A program made the translations under genes and the position numbers. From Tritrichomonas musculus (taxonomy: Eukaryota > Parabasalia > Tritrichomonadida > Tritrichomonadidae): a stretch of DNA of 64,000 nt. The notes under the pieces are model-generated. The model had not been told where the DNA came from and searched no databases. It saw nothing but the letters and a program-made list of their open reading frames with translations. Location of the stretch: NCBI GenBank assembly GCA_039105265.1, contig JAPFFF010000007.1:2666001-2730000 (forward strand). Direction: 5' to 3'. The number at the start of each line of letters is the position of its first letter. The first letter of the stretch is position 1. Positions 30,401 to 38,879 of this stretch are shown here, one piece after another.

Positions 30401-30908
30401 AATTCTTTAATGGCTCAAATATTAGTTCTCTACCTACATTAGTTAATTTAGTAAAATCAATGCGCCAATTAGTTTTGTGTCTAAGTAGGTGGTCAATTAT
30501 ATCATCAACTACTTCTTTCTGTGAAGATTCTTGTTCCTTCCATTCTTTAAATGATTGCATAACTTGCTTATTTTCTTCAGCTGGCGTTAACTGGAGAAAT
30601 TCATCAGCATCAGTTTTTGGGTTAAAATGATGATACTCTTTTAGTTTCTTAGCATGAGCTGGTAATTCTTTCAGCAAATCTTTATTCTTATTCATAGCAG
30701 CATCTATTCCCATAAAATAGTAGAAAATTGGGTCATATTCAAAAGGGCCTTTATAATTAGTTTCTGCTAAATAATCTTTAATTTCATCAATTAATGCTTT
30801 TCTTACATCTTTCACAAATGGAAGTTTTTCATATTCCTCCAAAGTAGTAGCAGAAGGATTAACAATTTTAAATAATTCGAATAATTTCTCAGTACTTACT
30901 GCTTTCAT
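27417..30908 (-). CDS. Maverick 1 protein-primed DNA polymerase B
   Basis: A 1163-residue family B polymerase. The exonuclease motifs are YADFEADV (Exo I, about residue 500), YFHNLAYDIRML (Exo II) and YCKQDVNILRLG (Exo III). The polymerase motifs are DFDAVSLYPSAM (A, about 770), YKLIMNSCYGK (B, about 910) and YYQDTDSFMI (C, about 1004). The spacing between Exo III and motif A fits the protein-primed branch used by Polintons. The first 450 residues are less conserved; LDDNCFVYALKQTG near residue 310 has an OTU-protease-like look, which is unproven. The ATG follows directly on the ATCTCATCTAAAA promoter string also found in both TIRs. Confidence 0.93.
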   Translation of the reverse strand: MKAVSTEKLFELFKIVNPSATTLEEYEKLPFVKDVRKALIDEIKDYLAETNYKGPFEYDPIFYYFMGIDAAMNKNKDLLKELPAHAKKLKEYHHFNPKTDADEFLQLTPAEENKQVMQSFKEWKEQESSQKEVVDDIIDHLLRHKTNWRIDFTKLTNVGRELIFEPLKNFFQEHILTLPIIGKYKIQFKVNGQWHTKPLDEESLNQLMKNLEERHLLFDLDTTPAEYFYEDGGSKLPDWSMFDEIRFNEYAKYDCNNDRGGSFFKYLIKPDTPKMIIEYLNRLQIFDTLIEGKEQRKELDDNCFVYALKQTGQYDEETLNKIRLRINRRYLSQGCIEQICNEFKIQIKLTFINEKAFDKKKTVTSSKNRISKNYFGVANPKSNRIHHMNIYESHYFLEEVTPFSTDYIKNLKDREDDKFDKELNKTWRKARHFISSSNLVRTLMQNGYFVPITFGEAMILKTTFYDEVKNDLDSINLDYDPEHCTQLIAPSNWKTKDKITNYFYADFEADVSDSIHKPYMVVLQNESGEINKCWKGEDCALKLLKYLEDGDVVYFHNLAYDIRMLAKYGMNKSIIKGSKVMKADIKFEGKTIHFRDSYPMISSKLSDFPAMFNLPKVRKEIFPYKYYTLERLKTNIGIISEAGKDEDKEWTEEDYKLFNSNIDSVEGCRLSDTEFDMYKYCEFYCKQDVNILRLGFNAFREGFLKDFKIDPYKFISISALANEVFNQNVYYNHNLYKVGGVVRHFMSHAIYGGRCMTAYNKKWHTTKPLSDFDAVSLYPSAMARLKTVKGIPKVIQPEELNMNFLSKVDAYVVEIRITKVNKHHAFPLIVQKTPEGLNLNNDIITENITMVVDNIALEDLINFQKIEFELIKGYYWNSGTDDTIQKVIRHIFNKRLEYKKQKNPLQQLYKLIMNSCYGKTIEKPVDKDWKYFDNEEDLNKYMFKNYYKIIEEVQLGDSEIHAVRVKKPIDKHFNFSLLGIQVLSMSKRIMNEVMCLAFDLGCHIYYQDTDSFMIERDDLPNLAKEFQNKYNRELIGSNLGQFHCDFPSINNHDEMPYSIEAYFIMKKMYVHQITDSSNDIDYVIRGKGLTQNSIKYATKKFNNNPLALYKSMYEGKSQTFDLTKGQPCFEMNKNMTVSTKTKFERKIKTLYQEGIIDDYFRYI

Positions 30909-30925
30909 TTTTAGATGAGATAAAT
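30909..30925 (-). promoter_or_regulatory. Polymerase B core promoter, same as in TIRs
   Basis: Read on the minus strand, ATTTATCTCATCTAAAA stands immediately before the polymerase ATG. It matches the inner edge of both TIRs, including the TCA initiator, so the polymerase and the two end genes probably share control. Confidence 0.6.
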
Positions 30926-31063
30926 TATTAATTTAAAACAAATATTAAATCTAAAAATATTTGAGAAAAATTGAAAAAGTTAATAGAAAAATAATAGAGA
31001 AATGCTATGTGAAAAAAATTGTTCTCTTTATTAATATGTAACCATATTTTTGAGAGCTGAATT

Positions 31064-31345
31064 AATTGAGACTAGAATTAATTGAGACTAGAATTAATTG
31101 AGACTAGAATTAATTGAGACTAGAATTAATTGAGACTAGAATTAATTGAGACTAGAATTTTTAAATTGAGACTAGAATTAATTGAGACTAGAATTAATTG
31201 AGACTAGAATTTTTAAAATTGAGACTAGAATTAATTGAGACTAGAATTTTTAAAATTGAGACTAGAATTAATTGAGACTAGAATTTTTTAAAATTGAGAC
31301 TAGAATTTTTAAAATTGAGACTAGAATTAATTGAGAGCTGAAGTA
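31064..31345. repeat. 16-bp tandem array upstream of polymerase B
   Basis: About fifteen copies of TTGAGACTAGAA are spaced mostly at 16 bases (unit TTGAGACTAGAATTAA), some units carrying TTTTTAAA in place of TTAA. The array lies in the 530-base non-coding gap between polymerase B and the end gene. Iterons of this sort are used as replication or expression control sites; here this is inference. Confidence 0.9.
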
Positions 31346-31439
31346 ATTGAGAGTTTAATCTGGAAAATATTAGAAAACACTTTCTAAAATTTTGAAAGGA
31401 TGTTGTAATTCAATTCCTCAGAAAAATAATTTTAAAAAT

Positions 31440-31946
31440 TTACTTAGTATTATATCCCATATAAGCGTTATATTCATCCCATTCATGCGCATAAGGAAAT
31501 TGACCTAGGTGAGGACGATAATGTCTTCTTCTCCAGTTCTCAAATTTGACATAATATCTTTTACCTTTATATATATAATAAATTGGTGTTTGTCCATTCT
31601 TATATTCGCTAATTAATTCGCAGCCTTCTTTCGCTAATTCACTTGCAACATATTCTTGATTAAATCTATTTGGATTCTTTCCAGATTTAAAGAAATACTT
31701 CTCATTTCCAGGATTAAACTCTTTATATTCATTGACAATCAATCGTCTTACATCCATTATTTTCTCTGGATTTACTCCTTTCTTTTCAGTATAATAATTA
31801 TCTAAAATCTTAGCTTTTTCATAAACATCTATATCTTCAACATCTTTATTTAAAATTTCACAATACATATTATATAAATCATTAGCAGATTTCTCATAAT
31901 TTTCAAATACTTTATATCCATCAACTTCAGTTAATCGTTTAAACAT
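31440..31946 (-). CDS. Maverick 1 right-end protein with Cys-less treble-clef-like domain
   Basis: A 168-residue protein whose ATG begins right at the inner end of the right TIR, with the TCTCATCTAAAATG initiator in the TIR itself. Its last 70 residues read AKEGCELISEYKNGQTPIYY ... YKGKRYYV ... NWRRRHYRPHLG. The 240-residue end protein of Maverick 2 has the same domain at its C-terminus. The strand order resembles the zinc-ribbon/treble-clef modules found with homing endonucleases, but without the cysteines. A nucleic-acid-binding role is inferred. It lies upstream of polymerase B in both elements. Confidence 0.55.
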   Translation of the reverse strand: MFKRLTEVDGYKVFENYEKSANDLYNMYCEILNKDVEDIDVYEKAKILDNYYTEKKGVNPEKIMDVRRLIVNEYKEFNPGNEKYFFKSGKNPNRFNQEYVASELAKEGCELISEYKNGQTPIYYIYKGKRYYVKFENWRRRHYRPHLGQFPYAHEWDEYNAYMGYNTK

Positions 31947-32117
31947 TTTAGATGAGATAAAAAATTAAATAAAAATATACCTGCCATTATTCTGATAGCT
32001 ATTAGAATGTTGAGAATTCAGTGTGAAAAACTCAGGCCAGATAGCTTTGGTCGGATTACCGAGCGCAGCGAGGGGTTTGACGCTGAGCGTCAAAAATCCG
32101 CCAAAGCTCTAACTACT
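31946..32117. repeat. Right terminal inverted repeat of Maverick 1
   Basis: Inverse complement of 10,701-10,872 with a single difference. It carries the same GC-rich hairpin and the inward-reading initiator. The direct repeat TTTTA follows at 32,118-32,122. Confidence 0.92.
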
Positions 32118-32122
32118 TTTTA

Positions 32123-32883
32123 CTAATAAAATAATAAGTAGGATTTATTTTTTCATAAATGAGGATACAAAATCATATTTTATTAAATATCAGACCAAAT
32201 AGCAACACAAAAAGTTATTTACATACCCTCTATTTGGACACATTTATTTCAATTTTGGATACACTCTTAATTTTCAATTAATTAATTCCAACGAATTAAA
32301 TGGATGTTTGATCGTCGTGGTTAAATAATAAATGAGATTGTAAATATTATTATACATAAATATTTATTTATATTGTTTAATATTTTTATTAATTTATTAT
32401 TTAATCTTTGTTATAATATTATTTATTTGATTTGTAAATTACATATTCTTAAATTTTATTCAATATATTATAATATTTTTAATATTTTTTTTTTATTTTA
32501 AAAATATATTTTTATATAGTTATATAGTTATGAAATTATGAAGAAATAATACATATAATTACATTTTTACGAAAATATTTTTAATTTTGTTAAAGAAAAA
32601 AAATTGAGAGTATTATTCAAAATTTAAGAAAAAAAAAAGATACCGACTTTCACTTTTTTTCTTTAGCAAGACAAATTAAAAAATGTCGAAAAATGAATAT
32701 GATATTTTCGTTTTTTTACAAAAGAAATATTATATGTCCAAAAAAAAATTTATGGACACAGATATTCAAAAAATACTCTCAAAAAGATGATTTTTAAAAA
32801 TTTTATATCCATTAAAATTCTTAAAGCTTCATCAAAAAGTTAGAAAATGGAAACTTTTTTATATGGACACAAAAGCCTAGCTT
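32123..32883. repeat. Non-coding DNA, right arm of the interrupted inverted-repeat element
   Basis: No gene. Phrases at 32,225-32,275 (CCCTCTATTTGGACACAT) and 32,850-32,895 (TTTTTTATATGGACACAAAA) are inverse complements of sequence at 9833-10,010 on the other side of Maverick 1. The rest is AT-rich. Confidence 0.5.
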
Positions 32884-33471
32884 TAAATTTCTCCAAAAAT
32901 TCTTTTTGGTCGGATACTCTCAAAAAGTTAAAAAATTGAATTAAAAAAGATAAAATTATAAAAAAATTAAAATTTTTATTAAATTTATAAGATATCACTG
33001 ATTTGGAGACCTGCTTTATCTTGATCTCGATCAACATATAATAAATATGCCTCACTTTGCAACCTTCCGTTGCAATTGATTTTTCAGAGAAATCGTTAGA
33101 TTCTTGAGTTGCGTTATTTTGGTTGTAATTTGGCGGTTGTTGAAAAGGCGGTTGGTAATAATTCATTGGAAATTGCGGCTGTTGTACAGGAAAATTATTG
33201 TTTATCGTTTGATTTTGGAATTGAAAGTTAAAAAAATTGGTTGGCTGATTTGAATAAGTAGAAACCCCAATTCCGTTATTTTGAGGATGTTGAAATACAG
33301 GATCTGTATTTGGAAGTGCATTGTAATTTCGTCCAAACATAGCTTTAAATTTTTGAGAATCAATAAATGGTTCAAGATTTTTATTGAAAAAGTCATTTTT
33401 CAGATCAGGATTGATTCAATTTTTTAACTTTTTGAGAGTATCCGACCAAAAAGGAATTTTTGGAGAAATTT
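32884..33471 (-). mobile_element. TIR element carrying a possible captured gene fragment
   Basis: Inverted repeats of about 59 bases (32,884-32,942 and 33,413-33,471), containing GGTCGGATACTCTCAAAAAG, enclose 470 bases. On the minus strand the inside reads as protein from about 33,404: an Asn/Gln/Pro/Tyr-rich stretch (MNYYQPPFQQPPNYNQN) and then, after a shift of frame near 33,065, SEAYLLYVDRDQDKAGLQI. A Pro/Gln/Tyr-rich start followed by an EF-hand-like segment is the layout of penta-EF-hand proteins such as peflin and ALG-2. It looks like a host gene fragment carried by a small transposon and now decayed. Confidence 0.5.
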
Positions 33472-33525
33472 TAAAAGGAACGTTCAAAAAGTGGACACAT
33501 TTGAGAGATTTGCACATTCCTCTCC

Positions 33526-33558
33526 GCACTTTTTGAGAGCTCGGCTCTCAAAAAGTGC
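33526..33558. repeat. Perfect 15-bp hairpin
   Basis: GCACTTTTTGAGAGC, loop TCG, then the exact inverse complement. The arm shares CTCTCAAAAAGT with several transposon ends nearby, so it is probably two element ends brought together. Confidence 0.85.
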
Positions 33559-34032
33559 TACGTGGAATTTGTAAAATTCAATTAAACGATGATTATCAAT
33601 TGAATTTTTTAAAAATAAGTTGGTTTGTATTGTGATCATTTTTAGGTTTTCAATATATTAAATATTAAAGAAATTTTTATAATATAGTAATAAATAATTT
33701 TACTATATAAAAAATATTTTTATGAAGATGAGCAAATTTATATTTTTCAATAATCACTTCACTATTAACTTCACTTCACCGAAAATAATCATCTCACGTC
33801 ACTAAAAAATAATAACGTACAAAAATACGATGAAAAATAATTCAAAATAATGCAAAATATTAATTACATTTTTCTTTAAAATGAGAGTATAAAGTAACTT
33901 ATTTACATAATAAAATTTATTTAAATATTTATTAATATTATATTGTACAATTAGTATATAATTATTTCGTAAATCAATTGAGAAATAAGTCATTTTCTTA
34001 CTTTTTTTATGTGAATTAGTATTTAAATCTAT
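33559..34032. other. Non-coding AT-rich DNA
   Basis: Nothing convincing on either strand; a minus-strand open frame at 33.8-34.1 kb is composed of AT-rich filler and overlaps transposon ends. Confidence 0.55.
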
Positions 34033-34180
34033 CCCTTTCGGCCGTATGCCGTAATTGAAGATTTTTTTATGTAAAGTATTCAAAAAGTTGCACTTTTGCC
34101 GTGTGCCGTAGAAATTTTGTAAAATAAACTATTCAATGAACGACCAAATAGCCGTATTTTACAAAACCGCCGAAGGGCTA
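34033..34180. mobile_element. 148-bp TIR element with 12-bp target duplication
   Basis: Ends CCCTTTCGGCCG and CGCCGAAGGG are inverted to each other, and ATTTAAATCTAT stands directly on both sides (34,021-34,032 and 34,181-34,192). The inside has repeated GCCGTATGCCG/GCCGTGTGCCG phrases and no coding frame. A duplication of 9-12 bases suggests a Mutator-like (MULE) non-autonomous element. Confidence 0.7.
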
Positions 34181-34395
34181 ATTTAAATCTATATATGGCT
34201 AATAAATTGGGTATACAACAGATTATATATTTTATAAATAAAATACAAAATATTATTATTGATTTGTAATTAATAAATATTTTATTTGACTCGAGATATA
34301 GATGAAAAATTATTTTTTAAATGGTTTTTAAATTTTCAACATCCATTAAAACCAATTATGGTAAATGTCAGTATTGGATATATAGAAGTAAATAA

Positions 34396-35378
34396 ACCTT
34401 CGAAAGGTCACCCTAAAATATTAACCTGACCACAAATTTTTTTTTTGGGTCACTACCCAAAAAAAAAATGAAGCGTTCGCGTTTGACCCTTTTATTTCTA
34501 GTGTATTTTTTGGATTATTTTTTATAAAACCATGTTCTATAATTAATTTTTTATTGATTCATGTATTTTTTTAAAGTGAATTTTGATTTTAGAAAACAAA
34601 ATTTTATGATATGACTTGTTATATGAAATACTTTAAATTTTATTTAGAAAAGACTTTTTTATTTGAAAATCAAGTAAAAGTTTGTCAAAACAGGATAATC
34701 TTTTAAAATCTGAAATAGTTATTAATATATCTTAATATTGTATTCAAACATGAAATAAAAGAAAGAAATGCCAATATTTTTTAATTATATAAGTGATTAG
34801 TAACATTAATTAATAGCAAAATGAACTAAAATGCATAGTATAAACTATGAAAAAAAGATAAAAAATATAAAACAAGTAAATGAATAGTTTGTATTATTTT
34901 AAATTTGTAGATTTCAAAGCTTAATATAAAAAAATATTACGTAACTTAAATTTATGTATAATTTCTCTTTTCATAAGTCATCTAAACAATAAATTAACTG
35001 ACAATGAAAATCAGAAAAAAATATGATACAAAAAAAAATCAATTAACTTTCAAGAAAAAAGGTTTTCTGATATTAAAAATTGCAATTAAATAGAATAATA
35101 GAGAAAATAATTTCAAAAAACAATTTTTGAGAAAATTATCAGAAGCATTATTCTAATGAAATAAAAATTTTTATTAAAAAGGATTAAAAAGCTTGTAAAT
35201 TTTTTAATAAACCTTTTTTTATATAAATATTTATTCCACATTTTGAGATAAATGAATTTTAAAAATTTCGGGTCAAAAACCGCTTTGGGTAGGCGGTAAT
35301 TTGCGACCCCTGGTCAAAATATACCTAAAATTTTTGACCCGATTGAAAATGGGTAAATCGGGTACCCCTTACAAGGTC
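34396..35378. mobile_element. 983-bp non-autonomous element with 13-bp direct flanks
   Basis: TAGAAGTAAATAA occurs at 34,383-34,395 and again at 35,379-35,391, bordering a segment with loosely inverted ends ACCTTCGAAAGG and CCCCTTACAAGGTC. Near each end are phrases rich in GGGT and ACCC; at 34,438-34,468 a T-run, GGGT, CACT, ACCC and A-run form a 13-bp hairpin. No coding frame is present. The long duplication suggests a MULE-type element. Confidence 0.6.
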
Positions 35379-35391
35379 TAGAAGTAAATAA

Positions 35392-36684
35392 TCTTAATAT
35401 TTTTTTATAAGATAAAATATTCATTCAATTAAAGTAAAAATAAAAAAATCAAATAACGAGTTTTCACTTCACATGAATACCTCTATAAAATTACTTTTCA
35501 ATAGAGAACCGCGAGAAAGTTTTTACTTATCAATATAAATTATTTATATTTAAAATTGTTATAATTATATTTAAAAAATGGTTTTATTAAAAAAACTTTT
35601 TTATTTCGAAAAAACTTAGTTTTTCAAAAAATCCAAACTTTTTATGAAATCACATTGATTTTTTTGAATGAAGATTATCATTTATTTAATATAAAAATAA
35701 TTTTATCCTTCTTTGTTGAAAAGTAAGAATCTTAAAAATATAAATTTAGAATTTAAATATTATAATAAGGATTAATATAAAAAATAAAAGTATAAATGCT
35801 TTTATTTTTTGAGATATATTTGTTTTTCACTTTTTTCGAAAAACCATAGTTTTTTTGAAATGTCTCTCTTTTTGCTGCAAAACGAGTTATTTGTTAAATT
35901 TTAGATTTTAATGAATATATATATATTTTATTCCTAAAAATTCCCTTAAAAAAAATGAGTGTCTTATTGAAAAAAAGTCAGTTATATCAATAAGTAAAAA
36001 GATTTTCCGCGGTTCTCTAATAATTATTAATTTTTCAGAGTAGGTCAAAAAGAAATCCTGCCAATATTTTGGTCTATCTTTAAAATATATGATAGATACT
36101 ATTGTTAACATTACATTAATGCTTTCTTGAGTCTATATGGCTTACAGTTTTTGAGAAAAAAATTCAATTAAAATGAAGCATTATCTACAATTTTTAGGTT
36201 ATTATTGATTATTATCAAATTTATAATATGTAAAAAAATGTTTATATCAATATTTTAGAAACCAAATTAAATATTATATAAAAAATATTGAGATATTTTG
36301 AATTTTCTAGTCTTCTTATTCAAAAAAGCTTTTTTCTAAATAGCCTGAATTGCCCTTATCCCAATTCTCAATTTCTTCAAATAGATTATAATCTATATTA
36401 CCTTAATCAATAACAATTTTTTGAAAAAAGCAATAACATTTATCAAAATGAATAAATGCTTATATATTTAAGGAAAAATAAAAAAATAAATCATTCATTT
36501 TTTTCAATATCCATTCAATAAATTCAATAAAAGTAATAATAAAAGTTTATATGATGAATATTTGCTAATTATGAATTTTTTATTTTATAGTTTTTTGGTA
36601 ATTTACTATTATATATTGATTTAAAATAGTTGTATATATATATATATTGATTTGAAACATGGTTTGTGATTTAGATTAATAATG
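35392..36684. other. Non-coding AT-rich DNA
   Basis: About 1.3 kb with no gene or RNA I can support; only long A and T runs. Confidence 0.55.
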
Positions 36685-36694
36685 AATGTTAAAT

Positions 36695-37849
36695 AGGCTT
36701 GCTAAGTCTCGATTTTCGATATCGATAATTGATCCATTTTTCTGATATCAATATCAAATCAAAAATTTTATCTCTGATATCAATAATGAATAAAAATAAA
36801 AGATCGATTATATATTATATATATAGACTCGATTTGAAAAAAGTGCATTTTTTTAAATTGCCTTTTTTTCATCATTCCGCTTTAAAAAAACTTTTCAAAA
36901 TATGAAAATTATGATATATATAATTAAGAACCAAATTAATCTATTAAAATAATAATATCTTTTAAATATAAAATACTTTTCTATCATTTTCACTTATCAA
37001 ATAATTATTTTCTGCCAATAGACAAGTTGTTATCTTTTGACAACTAGCTTTTCGTTTTTTAATATGGAACATGTAAGTATAAAAAAATTAATTTTTCATA
37101 TATATTAAATATTTAATTATATATTACATTTTTTTTTTTTTTTTTTTTTTTCAATGACAATTCAAAAATTAAATGAGTAGATAAAATTTTTGAATTCTTA
37201 ATCGTAATTGAATTTTTTATTTTTTTTAAGGTACAAATCCAGTACGTTATTTTTTGAATAGGAGAACGTTTATTATTTGAATAGTTGCATGTCTCTGAAA
37301 AAGTTTAAATTGACTAGGTTTGTTTTTGACACTTATTTTACAATTTAAATAAACATTATGGCATGCTATATGAAATGGATGAAAATAATCGTTTTTTATT
37401 TAACATGTCATTTTATTCTTTGAGAATGTCAAAAAAAATTGCGGTTACTAAACGTACTGGATTTGTACCTTAAAAATCATAGTTTATAAACGGCATCGCA
37501 AGTTTCTTGTATCAATATTGAAAATTTTTTAACGTATTAAAATTTTGTAAACTTTTTTAACTGATTACTTCACATATCCGTTAAAAAATTTAATAAAATC
37601 TGATTCTTTTACATAATAAGTTAAAATATATTTATTTTATGCCATTAACATACTATTTTTAATGGTTTTTTCAGGTATTAATTTCGATTAATCAAGATTC
37701 GATATCAAAAGCATATTTTTTTTGTATCACATTTCATACTTGATAATCGAATTCATCAATAAAAAGTTCTAATCGATAGCATTTTATTATCGATTATCTG
37801 AGTTAAAAAAAGTGCCAAACCTGATAATTGATATCAGAATAACAAGCCT
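36695..37849. mobile_element. TIR element with 10-bp target duplication, hosting a nested MITE
   Basis: AATGTTAAAT lies on both sides (36,685-36,694 and 37,850-37,859). The ends AGGCTTGCTA and TAACAAGCCT are inverted. Near both ends are phrases of the type GATATCGATAATTGATATCA. Without the nested 240-bp copy the element is about 0.9 kb and has no coding frame. A 10-bp duplication fits a MULE. Confidence 0.72.
37230..37469. mobile_element. 240-bp non-autonomous TIR element (MITE), copy 2
   Basis: Inverse orientation of the copy at 7222-7461, same length, two differences, flanked by TTAA at 37,226-37,229 and 37,470-37,473. It is inserted in the element at 36,695-37,849. Confidence 0.9.
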
Positions 37850-37859
37850 AATGTTAAAT

Positions 37860-38180
37860 AGATTTTATTTGCATTAAAAATATGAATTTCTTTCTTTTAA
37901 TGAAGTAATTTTATTACTTCTAATACGATTACTTTCTCTATGATTTATAATAATCACAAACGAATTCTATGATTATTTTTATCTTATTTATTTAATGTAA
38001 TAAATATCAAAATATTAAATGTATTAGAAGCATTTCCCCTAAAACATAGGCAATAGATCATCATAATTTATTCAGTTTTTTGTTTTGACATTTTTTTCTC
38101 CTTATTGATCTTTCATGAAGAAATAAATAAATAATTATCATTATTTAATTCCTTTTTCTACTTGAAAAATAGAAAAACAT
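37860..38180. other. Non-coding AT-rich DNA
   Basis: No gene or repeat recognised before the Maverick end at 38,181. Confidence 0.55.
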
Positions 38181-38470
38181 AGTAGTATATATATGTGCGT
38201 ATTGACCCCCAGATAATTTCCGTGCGAATTTCCTTATCCCCCTGCCTCAGGAACCAAGCTCCCAGAAAAAAATGCACTCCAACACCAAACTTTTCATAAA
38301 CACGTTAGAGACCTACCTCAGGAACCAAGCTCCCAGAACAAGTTTGAAATTCGTTGGAAACTCACCTCGGAAACCAAGCTCCAAAACATATTTTAAAAAA
38401 GATTAGGGGTGCCCAATAGATATAAAAATAAATTTTGAAAATAAATGTTTCTTTTTTTTATTTTTCTAAA

Positions 38471-38878
38471 ATGCAACAACGAATCGACCACATCATCTCT
38501 GAATTACTTATTTTGAAAACCGAATTCGAACAATTAAATAATAAATCAATTGAAACACCAAACGACCAACCAACGGACCAACAAACAGAGACACCAACTG
38601 ACCCCCCAAATGACCAAAAAAATGAAGAAAATGAATCTTTACATCCTATTCGTAGAAGAACGAATCGCTCATTTACATTAAACAAATCCAAATTCCTTAA
38701 TGATGAACAACGTGACCAAGTTCTTGAATTTGCAAATCAAAATAAGGAATTAATTAAAAATCAACCAATCGCTAATCGAATTCCATTTTTACAGAACCTA
38801 GTTCATGAACAATTAAACATCAATTTATCTATTTACATGACAACTAAGCTAATAAATCTACTTAACATCAATAAATAA
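38471..38878 (+). CDS. Left-end Maverick protein, paralogue of 46,848-47,249
   Basis: A 135-residue protein in the fossil copy, starting at TTTTTCTAAAATGCAACAA, the same start context as in Maverick 2. It has a short N-terminal helix (MQQRIDHIISELLILKTEFEQLN), a variable Thr/Pro/Gln/Asp linker, and a conserved basic C-terminal half (PIRRRTNRSF, LNKSKFLNDEQRDQVLEFA). The conserved half could be a small helical DNA-binding domain, which is a guess. Family not recognised. Confidence 0.6.
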   Translation: MQQRIDHIISELLILKTEFEQLNNKSIETPNDQPTDQQTETPTDPPNDQKNEENESLHPIRRRTNRSFTLNKSKFLNDEQRDQVLEFANQNKELIKNQPIANRIPFLQNLVHEQLNINLSIYMTTKLINLLNINK

Positions 38879-38879
38879 T

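Larger units (their letters stand above)
10701..32117. mobile_element. Maverick/Polinton 1, nearly whole
   Basis: A 21.4-kb element with 172-bp terminal inverted repeats beginning AGTAGTTAGAGC, flanked by the direct repeat TTTTA (10,696-10,700 and 32,118-32,122), consistent with the 5-6 bp duplications of this family. It carries the full core set: protein-primed polymerase B, integrase, packaging ATPase and a double-jelly-roll capsid protein, with a phage-fibre-like protein, a KilA-N protein and about eight small proteins. The two terminal repeats differ at one position, which argues for a recent insertion. Nearly all genes have long open frames; the one clear interruption is a mariner at 22.9-24.2 kb. 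It lies inside an older inverted-repeat element. Confidence 0.93.

Noticed and set aside
31064-31345. CRISPR-like array
   Set aside because: Units are 16 bases without unique spacers, in a eukaryotic mobile element; a plain tandem repeat.
33802-34083. Frame of 93 codons on the minus strand
   Set aside because: AT-rich filler (Asn, Ile, Tyr, Phe runs) that runs through the end of the 148-bp TIR element.
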